From CAZHZT01 sp964537285 (GTDB lineage: Bacteria > Bacteroidota > Bacteroidia > Chitinophagales > Saprospiraceae), in NCBI GenBank assembly GCA_964537285.1, contig CAZHZT010000056.1:1-35260 (forward strand): DNA of 35,260 bases, read 5' to 3'. The translations under genes and the position numbers were made by a program. Below, piece after piece: positions 14,038-21,775 of the stretch. Positions within the stretch are counted from its first letter, which is position 1, and every line of letters starts with the position of its first letter. The notes below the pieces were generated by a model. It searched no databases and had not been told where the DNA came from. It was given only the letters and a program-made list of their open reading frames with translations.

Positions 14038-14904
14038 ATGAAATTATTTCCCGAAATAATTGTGCGAAAGTTCAGAACCCTTAGAAGTTCTGGTTCGTTT
14101 AGCTCGGTCCGGCAGGTAAACCAAATAACTCATTGGGATTTTCACTCGAAGTATCTTGACCGGCCAATACGCATTGATATTTTTCTTCCTCCTAACTACT
14201 ATAACAAGCGTCAGTTTTACCCGTTATTATTTTTTAATGATGGACAAGACCTGGAGGCTGTCCAATTGAAAAATACCCTTAACCAACTGTATAAGGAAGA
14301 TAAAATAAGGCCTATTGTAGCTGTTGGTCTTTACGCCAATCATGACAGGATGCATGAGTATGGAACAGCTCACAGAGCGGATTACAAAGGGCGGGGAAAT
14401 AAAGCCGCTAAGCATACGCAGTTTATTGTTAAAGAACTGTGGTATATGCTGTACAGGCATTACCGAATTGATATTCGCATGCAGAGTGCCGTTTTTGCCG
14501 GATTTTCCCTGGGAGGCTTGTCAGCTTTTGATATTGCCTGGAATAATCCTCGTTTTTTTGGTAAAGTCGGCGTTTTTTCAGGAGCTTTATGGTGGCGAAG
14601 CCAGGATTTTGATCCGGGAAACCCGGATGGGCATCGCATTGTTCATGAAATGGTCCATGCTCATAGAAAAAGGCCAGGAATGAAGTTTTGGTTCCAGGCA
14701 GGTACGAAGGATGAAGCTGCCGATAGAAATAATAACGGGGTTATTGATGCTATTGATGATACCCTGGACCTTATGAAAGAACTGAGGCAAAAAGGATACC
14801 AGCCGGAAGATATGAAATATCTTGAGATAGAAGGAGGAGAGCATAATCAGGCTACATGGGCCAGAGCATTGCCCGATTTCCTTATATGGGCTTTTAAAAA
14901 GTAA
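14038..14904 (+). CDS. Fes/IroE-like putative esterase
   Basis: A 288-residue alpha/beta hydrolase of the putative-esterase (PF00756) type. It shows the nucleophile elbow FAGFSLGG with Ser157, the motif FFNDGQD (66-71) preceding the oxyanion region, and the likely catalytic His269 in EGGEHNQATW. Between them, DRNNNGVID (229-237) looks like a calcium-binding EF-hand or dockerin-type loop, and an aspartate near it may be the catalytic acid. No signal peptide is visible. It is divergent from the ATP-grasp/amidotransferase set, and a shared control region of about 310 bases separates them. Related enzymes hydrolyse siderophore esters or acyl esters; here it may act on the cluster's product (inference). 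Confidence 0.8.
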   Translation: MKLFPEIIVRKFRTLRSSGSFSSVRQVNQITHWDFHSKYLDRPIRIDIFLPPNYYNKRQFYPLLFFNDGQDLEAVQLKNTLNQLYKEDKIRPIVAVGLYANHDRMHEYGTAHRADYKGRGNKAAKHTQFIVKELWYMLYRHYRIDIRMQSAVFAGFSLGGLSAFDIAWNNPRFFGKVGVFSGALWWRSQDFDPGNPDGHRIVHEMVHAHRKRPGMKFWFQAGTKDEAADRNNNGVIDAIDDTLDLMKELRQKGYQPEDMKYLEIEGGEHNQATWARALPDFLIWAFKK

Positions 14905-14913
14905 TTTTTCTCG

Positions 14914-15037
14914 TTTTTTTGAGGGGATGGCCAAGGGCAATTTTGCAAAGCAAAACTGCCCTTGGCCATCCCCTCAAAAAAATACCGCCGCGAAGCGGGG
15001 TAAACTGCTTGGAGGTTTCCACAGCGGGAATCGCAGG
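14914..15037. repeat. GCGAAGC-family element, copy 3, with a 69-nt hairpin
   Basis: The hairpin at 14914-14982 has a 33-bp stem (TTTTTTTGAGGGGATGGCCA and onward) with one A-C mismatch and loop AAA in TTTTGCAAAGCAAAA. The 3' tail (CCGCCGCGAAGCGG..TAAA..GCGGGAATCGC) aligns with the tail of copy 2. It starts nine bases after the esterase stop and sits between convergent genes, but lacks a U-run on either strand. Confidence 0.85.
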
Positions 15038-15049
15038 TAATTCTTAAAA

Positions 15050-15409
15050 TTAAAAGGATTTTTTTTGATGAGCCAATGTTCTTAGAATGAGGTCAAGTTG
15101 AATGAGCAGGAATACAGCAATAAATACGGGAAGCATAATTTTAGCGTAAGGAATGATTTTGCTCAACGTTTGATCATCCATGAAAGCCGTAATAATTTGT
15201 TGACCAGCAATTTGAAATGCAAAGCCCAAGATGACAGAAATGACCATGAAAGTCGCTGCCCATTTAATATTTTTATTGAAAGCATTGTTGTAAGCGGGAA
15301 GGTGCTCAATCTTTTCCATTATACGATCTTCCAGATCTATTTCGAAAGGAGTTTCGTCAGCTTGCTCCAGCAGCTCTTTAAATAAAGCTTCATCTTTTAG
15401 TTCTTTCAT
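15050..15409 (-). CDS. Small two-TM protein, probable anti-sigma factor
   Basis: A 119-residue protein. The N-terminal half is acidic and soluble (KDEALFKELLEQADETPFEIDLEDRIMEKIEHL). It is followed by two membrane helices (about 50-72 and 86-108) and a short basic tail. The first ATG overlaps the stop of the ECF sigma gene as ATGA, which implies translational coupling. A small membrane protein with a cytosolic N-terminal helix region directly behind an ECF sigma gene is the usual layout for an anti-sigma factor. No zinc-binding HxxxCxxC motif is present, so this is an inference from context. A structural or chaperone role for the membrane partner cannot be excluded. Confidence 0.6.
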   Translation of the reverse strand: MKELKDEALFKELLEQADETPFEIDLEDRIMEKIEHLPAYNNAFNKNIKWAATFMVISVILGFAFQIAGQQIITAFMDDQTLSKIIPYAKIMLPVFIAVFLLIQLDLILRTLAHQKKSF

Positions 15410-15963
15410 ACCAACAGGCTTTTAATGGTTTTTTCGTTAAACACTTGAGAAAAACTTTTTCGCGCCCTGAAAAGTAAGGTTTTTATTTTAGATACGGAAA
15501 AACCTGTTATCTCATTTATTTCGGGCATACTCATCTCTTCTAAGTAAAATAATTGAAGCACCAAACGTTCGTTAGGCTTCAGCAAAGTAAGTACTTTTTT
15601 GATAGTATTGCTCATTTCTTTTTGCTCAATAGATTCGAGGGGAGACTGCTGGTTCGAAACGGGGTTCTCGTCTTCAATATCTTTCATGTTTCCTGAATAG
15701 CGTTTGCGTTTGTTGCATAACCTAAGGGCTTCCCGGTGAACGATCCGGAACAACCAGGTTGAGAATTTGGCTTCTTTTCGAAAAGAAGCCAAATTGCGAT
15801 AAGCTCGAACGAATCCCTCCTGAACCGCTTCTTCGGCATCTTCCCGGGCTCCTGTGATCCGATAAGCAATAGCAAGCGACTTTTGCTGATATTTTTTAAT
15901 AAAATATCGAAATGCATCTTTATCGCCCGCTAGTACTTTATCAACATAATCATTATCATCCAT
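15406..15963 (-). CDS. ECF-type RNA polymerase sigma factor
   Basis: A 185-residue sigma-70 family protein of the ECF group. Region 2 is seen in KYQQKSLAIAYRITGAREDAEEAVQEGFVRAYRNL and FSTWLFRIVHREAL. Region 4 is seen in LKPNERLVLQLFYLEEMSMPEINEITGFSVSKIKTLLFRARK with its helix-turn-helix. The ATG at 15963 gives the normal start MDDNDYVDKVLAGDKDAF. A longer frame from 16008 would add 15 basic residues that belong to the antiparallel reading of the upstream gene. The start overlaps the DUF6249 stop by eight bases and the end overlaps the next gene by four, so the three genes are one coupled unit. The target regulon is unknown. Confidence 0.92.
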   Translation of the reverse strand: MDDNDYVDKVLAGDKDAFRYFIKKYQQKSLAIAYRITGAREDAEEAVQEGFVRAYRNLASFRKEAKFSTWLFRIVHREALRLCNKRKRYSGNMKDIEDENPVSNQQSPLESIEQKEMSNTIKKVLTLLKPNERLVLQLFYLEEMSMPEINEITGFSVSKIKTLLFRARKSFSQVFNEKTIKSLLV

Positions 15964-16318
15964 CGACAAATTCTTTTTGAGCTTCTTTCTGGAACGTCTT
16001 GAAGTCAACGAAGTAGGAAATTACCAGCCCGAATCCTCCAAAAAGGAAAATAGAGGCTACGACAGCTATTTCCTTCATTGCCGGGAAAATAGTAAATAAA
16101 ATATAACCCACTAAAATACCTGTTCCAATTCCGATAGAAAGCATACCAATCCTAAAGCCTGTCGGAAGTTCCAATCTTTGTCGTTTAGGCTGATGAAGAG
16201 AAAGGCCTTTATCGATCAAAGCCATTCTCTCGGCATGCCTTGCTTTCAGGTAGAAATAAATAGTAACCCCGGCAACCATGATGAATGTTATTGGGATAAA
16301 AGGGATGAAAAATTCCAT
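15956..16318 (-). CDS. DUF6249-type two/three-TM membrane protein
   Basis: A 120-residue inner-membrane protein. It has an N-terminal membrane helix (FIPFIPITFIMVAGVTIYFYL), a cytosolic loop with the family-typical RHAERMALIDKG segment, then two further hydrophobic segments (about 57-79 and 86-107). The layout matches the DUF6249 family found upstream of ECF sigma genes in Bacteroidota. It is the first gene of a coupled operon with the sigma factor and the anti-sigma-like protein, so it may be part of the signal-sensing complex (inference). The start ATG at 16318 is directly followed by the first helix. Confidence 0.75.
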   Translation of the reverse strand: MEFFIPFIPITFIMVAGVTIYFYLKARHAERMALIDKGLSLHQPKRQRLELPTGFRIGMLSIGIGTGILVGYILFTIFPAMKEIAVVASIFLFGGFGLVISYFVDFKTFQKEAQKEFVDG

Positions 16319-16462
16319 GTTTCTCGTTTTTAGTTTTTAAATTATGTGATCGGTGTTAATGATTTTCGCTTTATTAGAGGCAAGAAACCGATCAGAGGTT
16401 TCAGAATTTTCGTATTTTTTTGTCATTCTCAAATTTTATAAAAGTGTGAAAATGCTTTTTAT

Positions 16463-16470
16463 TAGCTTTG
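16463..16470 (+). promoter_or_regulatory. Candidate promoter of the acyltransferase gene
   Basis: TAGCTTTG matches TAnnTTTG and lies 20 bases before the ATG at 16491, which would give a very short leader. The -33 region is poor. Confidence 0.4.
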
Positions 16471-16490
16471 TATAAGCTAAAGGTTATTCT

Positions 16491-17375
16491 ATGAGCAAAG
16501 CGGTTATTTACTATTTAACTCTACCTATTCTGTATTTCTTAGCAGCTCTTCCCTTTTGGTTGCTATACAGGCTCTCTGATGTATTATTTATATTAGTGTA
16601 CCACGGTTTAGGGTATCGCAAAAAAGTAGTTTTTAAAAATTTAGAAAATGCTTTTCCTGAAAAATCAGCTGCCGAAATTGAAGCGATAGCGAAAAAATTT
16701 TACCAATACTTCTGCGATTTAGTCCTGGAGACCTTAAAAACCCTTCTGGTCAGCCCTTCTCAGATGAAAAAGCGGGTTTCTTTTGAGGGGGTCGATGTTT
16801 TTAAAAAGTATTACGAAGAAAAAAGGAGCGTTATTATTGTAATGGGGCACTGGGGGAATTGGGAATATGCAGGCGCTCGCTTTAGCCTTGAGCCTATACA
16901 CCAGCTTTATGTAATTTATCATCCTCTGAGTAATAAGTACTTTGATCGCCTGCTTTATCACATGCGTACCCGCCTGGGCACAAAGTTATACCCGATGAGA
17001 ACAGCTGCAAAAGGAATGATTTCTAACCGGAAACAGATCACAGCCACTGCTTTTATTGCTGATCAAACACCTCCGCCTGAAAATGCTTATTGGACCACAT
17101 TTTTAAATCAGGAAACACCTATCTTTACTGGAGTTGGAAAATTAGCCAAAAAACTCAATTATCCCGTAATTTACGCAGGTGTTGAACGCGTTAAAAGGGG
17201 GTATTATGCCATCTATTCTGAATTATTATTTGATCAACCAGCTGATTTTAGTGAAGATGAGATAAATGAGGCGCATACCCGGCAATTAGAACAAGATATC
17301 GTTGCTCAACCAGAATGTTGGTTGTGGACTCACCGCAGGTGGAAACATAAAAAGCCGGAAACGGGGAATGGATAA
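16491..17375 (+). CDS. LpxL/HtrB-type lipid A acyltransferase
   Basis: A 294-residue inner-membrane-associated acyltransferase of the lysophospholipid/lipid A family, expected to add a secondary acyl chain to lipid A at the cytosolic face. It has an N-terminal hydrophobic segment (about 5-26). The HX4E catalytic motif is in GHWGNWE (His120, Glu125). Downstream are the substrate-binding elements YHPLSNKYFDRLL and IADQTPPPENAYWTTFLNQ. The C-terminal PECWLWTHRRWK block is diagnostic of the LpxL family. The length is normal. It stands alone between the sigma operon and the secreted-protein gene. lpxK is about 4.7 kb downstream on the same strand. Confidence 0.92.
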   Translation: MSKAVIYYLTLPILYFLAALPFWLLYRLSDVLFILVYHGLGYRKKVVFKNLENAFPEKSAAEIEAIAKKFYQYFCDLVLETLKTLLVSPSQMKKRVSFEGVDVFKKYYEEKRSVIIVMGHWGNWEYAGARFSLEPIHQLYVIYHPLSNKYFDRLLYHMRTRLGTKLYPMRTAAKGMISNRKQITATAFIADQTPPPENAYWTTFLNQETPIFTGVGKLAKKLNYPVIYAGVERVKRGYYAIYSELLFDQPADFSEDEINEAHTRQLEQDIVAQPECWLWTHRRWKHKKPETGNG

Positions 17376-17497
17376 CAGGAAACGAAAAAGGATTAGGAGG
17401 AGACAGGGAGGTATTATAAGCAAAACCTCTTTAAAATATGAACTTTACCGATGAAATTAAATTTTGAGATAAGAACCTGTAAAATTCCAATTTTAAC

Positions 17498-18742
17498 ATG
17501 ATGTATCGATTGACGGTTATTTTACTTTTAAATATTCCATTTTACTTAAGTGGTCAAGTAGAAATTCCATTATTAAATCCTTCTTTCGAAGAAAATGGTG
17601 AACCCCAAATAGGAGGGATTACTCCAAAATACTCTGATGGTTTCGTTCAACCGGAGCCGACTGAAATCTTGTATTGGAACGATGCCGGTCAGGAAGGAGA
17701 AACGCCTCCTGACATTCACTCCGCGGAAACCGATTTTTTCAGAGTAAAACATGCTCCATTTGAGGGGCGCTTTTTCCTGGGGATGGTTACCCGGGCGAAT
17801 GGTACTTATGAAGCACTTTCACAAGCGCTTTCTTCCCCTATTGTTCCGGGGAATACTTATCAACTATCTTTTGCGGCAGCTCAGGCGGAAGAATATGTCG
17901 CCCGAACACGTACTGATCCGGTTCCACAGGTTTTTGTAGCACCTACGGTTTTAAGAGTATGGGGAGCGAATTCCCAAACCCGGCAGTTTGAAGTACTGGC
18001 CGAAAGCCCTGTTATTGACCATATAGACTGGAAGGTTTATATTCTTTCCTTTTCTCCCAAAGAAGATTCTTACGACAATATAATTATCGGAGCCTATTGG
18101 TATGATCCCGATAAATATACCAAAGGACATTTATTACTGGATGCGTTTTATTTGGTAGAAATCTCAGGTCAGACAATCGAAAAACCTTCTGTTGAAGTGC
18201 GTAATGTTATTACTTCCTCCTCTGAAGGAGAGGATCTGATCATTAGTGATACTGCTGAAGAAAAGTTTGGAGAAGTATATCTTGGCCGGAAGTTAGTCGG
18301 TATTCTTTACAAATCAGATACAGATCAAAATTTCAACAACGTTTTTAATAGATACCTTTACGAATGTCAGTATGCTTCAGAGCAGCTTTGGAGTTCCTCA
18401 ATAGGAGAAAAAATAAAGGCGATTTATTTGACTGAAGAACTCATTGAAAAAGGCTACCGCCTGGGCTTGTATAAAACACTTTCCTACATGGAGAGTGACC
18501 GCCTTAAGGAAACAATTAAGGCGCTCCAAAAAATAGAAGCCACCACTACCCTTGAGTTAGCTAGAGAGTCAAATCAAATAATTAATGACTCAAGGCAGGA
18601 AGCTTTGAGTAAGAAGCAAAGAAAGAGAATCAAATCGATTGACCGGAATACTAGATGGGTGGACGAGCTTTCGGAAAGGGTGGAAATATTTATTCAAAAT
18701 AACAGACAAGAAATTCGGGTAGAGTTAATTTCGAGTGAATAG
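17498..18742 (+). CDS. Secreted protein with an N-terminal beta-sandwich, function unknown
   Basis: A 414-residue exported protein. A signal peptide (MMYRLTVILLLNIPFYLSGQ) is followed by LLNPSFEENGEPQ, the typical opening of carbohydrate-binding-module-like jelly-roll domains in Bacteroidota surface proteins. The fold appears to run to about residue 225, ending in HLLLDAFYLVEIS. The rest (230-414) is charged and helical, with an Arg/Lys-rich segment near 370-385. No catalytic motif is recognised. The rhomboid protease gene starts nine bases after its stop, so the two are almost certainly co-transcribed. One possibility is that this protein is a substrate or partner of the protease, but it has no obvious C-terminal membrane helix. 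Confidence 0.7.
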   Translation: MMYRLTVILLLNIPFYLSGQVEIPLLNPSFEENGEPQIGGITPKYSDGFVQPEPTEILYWNDAGQEGETPPDIHSAETDFFRVKHAPFEGRFFLGMVTRANGTYEALSQALSSPIVPGNTYQLSFAAAQAEEYVARTRTDPVPQVFVAPTVLRVWGANSQTRQFEVLAESPVIDHIDWKVYILSFSPKEDSYDNIIIGAYWYDPDKYTKGHLLLDAFYLVEISGQTIEKPSVEVRNVITSSSEGEDLIISDTAEEKFGEVYLGRKLVGILYKSDTDQNFNNVFNRYLYECQYASEQLWSSSIGEKIKAIYLTEELIEKGYRLGLYKTLSYMESDRLKETIKALQKIEATTTLELARESNQIINDSRQEALSKKQRKRIKSIDRNTRWVDELSERVEIFIQNNRQEIRVELISSE

Positions 18743-18751
18743 AATTTATTT

Positions 18752-19426
18752 ATGATTTTTCCAATAGGTGATGATCAAGTTCGGGGGGGCTATTTCCCTT
18801 TATTTAGTTACGCACTGATCGCGGCGAATGCGCTGGCCTTTTATTACCAACTACAACGCCCTGATTTTGGTATGGAATATAGTGCTATTCCTATTGAAAT
18901 CCTTAATGGAAGAAATTGGATTACATTGCTTACCAGTATGTTTTTGCATGGCGGGTGGGCACATATTATCGGTAATATGGTCTTCTTGTGGATATTCGCT
19001 GATAATGTTGAATCGTCGGTAGGAAATATCCGTTTTCTAACATTCTATCTTTTAGGTGGTGTGGTTGCTGCAATGGCACATATCATAGCTAACCCTGGCA
19101 GCATGATACCTACAGTTGGTGCTAGTGGGGCCATTTCGGCGGTCATGGGAGCCTACCTGGTTATGTTTCCTCGTTCTAGGGTAACCGTTTTATTATTCTT
19201 CTTATTCATAAGAGTTCCAGCAATTTTGTTTTTAGGATTTTGGATTGGCCAACAAGTGGTCAGTAGTATGTACGAATCGGTTCCTGTAGGAGGTGAAGGT
19301 GGAGGCGTCGCCTGGATGGCCCATATTGGAGGCTTTGTATTTGGCGTAATTTACGGGCTTTATAGCCGGAGCAGATATGATTTAGCCGGGAGGCTTGAAG
19401 GGGAAAACGAATACTATTATGATTAA
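18752..19426 (+). CDS. Rhomboid family intramembrane serine protease
   Basis: A 224-residue polytopic membrane protease with about six membrane helices. It contains the rhomboid motif MFLHGGWAHIIGNM (63-76, with the oxyanion His and Asn), the catalytic serine in VGASGAISA (Ser126), and the catalytic histidine in WMAHIGGFVFG (His191). The glycine-rich stretch VPVGGEGGG precedes the last helix. It cleaves transmembrane helices inside the membrane. The length is typical of short bacterial rhomboids without extra domains. It follows the secreted-protein gene after nine bases, and its stop is immediately followed by a hairpin repeat at 19426. Confidence 0.93.
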   Translation: MIFPIGDDQVRGGYFPLFSYALIAANALAFYYQLQRPDFGMEYSAIPIEILNGRNWITLLTSMFLHGGWAHIIGNMVFLWIFADNVESSVGNIRFLTFYLLGGVVAAMAHIIANPGSMIPTVGASGAISAVMGAYLVMFPRSRVTVLLFFLFIRVPAILFLGFWIGQQVVSSMYESVPVGGEGGGVAWMAHIGGFVFGVIYGLYSRSRYDLAGRLEGENEYYYD

Positions 19427-19463
19427 AACATGAGTCATCCCGAAGTTTCGGGAAATTCATGTT
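19426..19463 (+). terminator. Imperfect AAACATGAGTCATCCCGAA hairpin after the rhomboid gene
   Basis: AAACATGAGTCATCCCGAA pairs with TTCGGGAAATTCATGTT, with a few mismatches. It begins at the stop codon and may terminate the secreted-protein/rhomboid transcript. It merges directly into the long repeat at 19456. Confidence 0.5.
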
Positions 19464-19690
19464 ATCACAATAATCAACAATAGGTGCTATAAATCAATGC
19501 ATTAGGACCGGCCTTATTCAATTTAGCTTTTTGAAAGGCTGGCAGCCGTTAAAAGAATAATAACATCTGAGCCCCGGCGAGTTTATTCATTTTAGGCTGC
19601 CAGCCTTTCAAAAAGCGTTAAGAATTGAATACAGCCTTGATTTTTTGCTACTTTTTTATCAAGAAAAAAGTAGAGAAATCACTGATTAAC
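19456..19690. repeat. 235-bp composite palindromic element
   Basis: 19456-19548 matches 35168-35260 at the same length with about eight differences. 19527-19547 and 19595-19615 form a perfect 21-bp inverted repeat around GGCTGGCAGCC. Weaker outer pairing (TTATTCAATTTA with TTAAGAATTGAATA) extends it. 19611-19690 matches the inverted copy at 1769-1848. It carries no gene and occupies the gap before the DUF2851 promoter. Confidence 0.85.
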
Positions 19691-19713
19691 GAATCCTTAC
19701 ATAGATTTTCTCA

Positions 19714-19752
19714 AAACATGAGTCATCTCGAAAATTCGGGATGACACAGGTT
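19714..19752. repeat. AAACATGAGTCATCTCGAA hairpin repeat
   Basis: Fourth copy of the AAACATGAGTCA hairpin, with a degenerate right arm (TTCGGGATGACACAGGTT). It is not next to a gene end, so here it is not obviously a terminator. Confidence 0.55.
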
Positions 19753-19868
19753 GGGGGCAATTCCACTAAGGAACTTATTTTTTGTCATGCCTAAATTTCC
19801 TTTCATACAATTTTCCTGATAACTGAACAGCTTGTGCTGGTTATTCATACATTCGTGGCTTGTCAGGC

Positions 19869-19900
19869 ATTGCGTTTTGGTATTGTTTCGCGTAAATTTG
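19869..19900 (+). promoter_or_regulatory. Candidate promoter of the DUF2851 gene
   Basis: ATTG, 20 bases, then TAAATTTG. This fits the Bacteroidota arrangement of a TTTG-like -33 and TAnnTTTG -7, with the ATG 30 bases downstream at 19931. Confidence 0.6.
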
Positions 19901-19930
19901 ATGGTATCAAATGAAAACAACTGATCTCCT

Positions 19931-21208
19931 ATGCGCGAAGCATTACTCCATTTTGTATGGCGGACCCGGCGATTTGACGTTCGCCAACTGTATACTACTC
20001 AGGAACAAACCGTAGGAATTGTCCAATTCGGGCAGTTTAATCATAATGCTGGCCCCGATTTTTTGAATGCTCACATTCGAATTGATCAAACTTTATGGGT
20101 GGGCAATGTGGAAATGCATTTAAAATCATCCGATTGGTACAGGCATAAACATGAAGGTGACCCGGCTTACGCAAATGTCATTCTTCACGTGGTATTTGAG
20201 GATGATTTGCCAGTGTTAAGAAAGGAGGGAGGAAGAATCCCTTGCCTGGAGTTAAAGCCGCTTATTCCAAAGGAATTGATTGCCAATTACCAAAAACTGG
20301 AATACTCCTCTGACTGGATTCCATGTGAAAAATTCATTCCTAAAATTGACTCTATTACGCGCTTTACATTTTTGGATAGGTTAGCGGTTGAGCGCCTTGA
20401 GTACAAAACCTTAAATATCCAGAAACTCCTGGAAGAAAACAAAGGGAATTGGGAGGAAACCTATTTCCAATTACTTTCCAGACATTTAGCTAGAAACATT
20501 AATGCAGACCCTATGCAGGAACTGGCACAGAGAACACCACTCTTGTTGTTGAGCAAGCATCGGGATAATTTACTGCAATTAGAAGCATTGCTCTTGGGGC
20601 AGGCAGGGTTTCTCAACGACTCTTTTGACGAAGGATATCCCTTAAAGTTAGTAAAAGAATACAGGCACTTTTCTCATAAATATAAACTAAAGTGTATGCG
20701 CCAAATTCAATGGAAGTTTCTGCGTATGCGGCCTGCTAACTTTCCAACGATCCGGATAGCACAACTCGCCCGCCTCATTCACCAAACCAATTATTTATGG
20801 GGAAAAACCCTGGCTGCAGAGTCAATAGAGGAAGTCGAAAATATGCTCGACCTGGAAATTTCCAACTACTGGCTGACGCACTATCACTTTGGGAAAAAAT
20901 CGGAAAAAAAACGAAAGGGACTTGGAAGAGATACCATCCGTAGCATTATTATAAATGCTATTTGCCCACTCTTATTCCTTTATGGTAAAGAAAGAGGGAA
21001 GCCAGAGTTGAAAATACGAGCGCTGAAGTTGCTGGAAGAGCTTCCCGCGGAATCAAATAGAATTATCAGGAAATGGAAGGAGGTAGGCATTTACGCAGAA
21101 TCTGCTTATCAGAGCCAGGCATTGCTTCATTTGAAGAGGGATTATTGCGATAAAAGGCAATGCTTAAGGTGTACATTTGGGAATGTTATATTAAAAGATG
21201 GAGGGTGA
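19931..21208 (+). CDS. DUF2851 family protein
   Basis: A 425-residue soluble protein of the DUF2851 family, widespread in Bacteroidota and without known function. Recognisable parts are the N-terminal HFVWRTRRFDVRQLYTTQ, the block FNHNAGPDFLNAHIRID..LWVGNVEMHLKSSDWYRHKHE (about 38-80), YANVILHVVFEDD, and the C-terminal cysteine cluster CDKRQCLRCTFGN. The HxKSSDWxxHxH segment and the cysteines could bind metal, but no activity is proven. There is no signal peptide or membrane helix. The start is the family-typical MREALLHFVW and lies 30 bases behind a good promoter. It is probably transcribed alone. Confidence 0.88.
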   Translation: MREALLHFVWRTRRFDVRQLYTTQEQTVGIVQFGQFNHNAGPDFLNAHIRIDQTLWVGNVEMHLKSSDWYRHKHEGDPAYANVILHVVFEDDLPVLRKEGGRIPCLELKPLIPKELIANYQKLEYSSDWIPCEKFIPKIDSITRFTFLDRLAVERLEYKTLNIQKLLEENKGNWEETYFQLLSRHLARNINADPMQELAQRTPLLLLSKHRDNLLQLEALLLGQAGFLNDSFDEGYPLKLVKEYRHFSHKYKLKCMRQIQWKFLRMRPANFPTIRIAQLARLIHQTNYLWGKTLAAESIEEVENMLDLEISNYWLTHYHFGKKSEKKRKGLGRDTIRSIIINAICPLLFLYGKERGKPELKIRALKLLEELPAESNRIIRKWKEVGIYAESAYQSQALLHLKRDYCDKRQCLRCTFGNVILKDGG

Positions 21209-21234
21209 TTGCTAAGGGCTTTGAATAAGTGCTC

Positions 21235-21292
21235 AAGTAGTTCACGGAATTGGGCTATCATCTGTTTGGTAGCCCAATTCCGTGAACTACTT
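21235..21292. repeat. 58-bp short form of the AAGTAGTTCACGGAATT element
   Basis: A perfect 23-bp stem (AAGTAGTTCACGGAATTGGG and onward) around a 12-base loop, TCATCTGTTTGG. The right half equals the right half of the 162-bp copy at 5776-5937, so one form derives from the other by loss or gain of the centre. The sequence TTATGTCAAAGAAC from the boxA-like family abuts it at 21291-21304. Confidence 0.8.
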
Positions 21293-21444
21293 ATGTCAAA
21301 GAACTAAAAAAACACCGCTAATCTCAGAATTAGCATAGGGAAGGTTTGTCGAAATAGATAAATGAAATGTCGAAGTTCGTTCAATAAGTTTAATAAATGT
21401 CGTATAATACATGTATTACAATAGTAATATAGAACCAACAAGAT

Positions 21445-21714
21445 ATGGGAGGGCTTGAATCGTTTGCAATAACTATAATAAAAAATAATAGAAACTTAAA
21501 AGGCGAAAACCCCTGGCGTTCAAAGCGCAGGGAGCATGATTATTTTAGTCATGCGTCAGCTAAAGAATTAAAAAGAGTTTCTTTAGCTCCCGATAAGTTG
21601 CTTCGTGCAAAGCGAATACGGTTAAAGATATTGGCTTTGCAGTTGGCTATTATAGTGGGTGTTGCAGCCGTGGCGATAGGGGCTGTTTTTTATGTTCTTT
21701 CCCAGCCTCTCTAA
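21445..21714 (+). CDS. Small C-tail-anchored membrane protein
   Basis: An 89-residue conserved-looking protein. The first 60 residues are polar and basic (LKGENPWRSKRREHDYF, then SAKELKRVSLAPDKLLRAKRIRLKI). They are followed by one C-terminal membrane helix (LALQLAIIVGVAAVAIGAVFYVL) and a three-residue tail. The predicted topology is N-in. The ATG at 21445 is preceded by the purine-rich AACAAGAT. The opening MGGLESF is of a kind I associate with small Bacteroidota proteins, but I cannot give a function. It stands alone between repeats, and a hairpin 21 bases downstream (21736-21769) may end its transcript. Confidence 0.6.
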   Translation: MGGLESFAITIIKNNRNLKGENPWRSKRREHDYFSHASAKELKRVSLAPDKLLRAKRIRLKILALQLAIIVGVAAVAIGAVFYVLSQPL

Positions 21715-21735
21715 ATATTCTTGCCTTGAAAATGG

Positions 21736-21769
21736 ACGGGAATGAACCCACGCTTGGATTCATTCCCGT
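21736..21769 (+). terminator. Hairpin after the small membrane protein
   Basis: ACGGGAATGAA pairs perfectly with TTCATTCCCGT around 12 bases. No U-run follows, so a terminator role is uncertain. Confidence 0.4.
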
Positions 21770-21775
21770 GGACCC

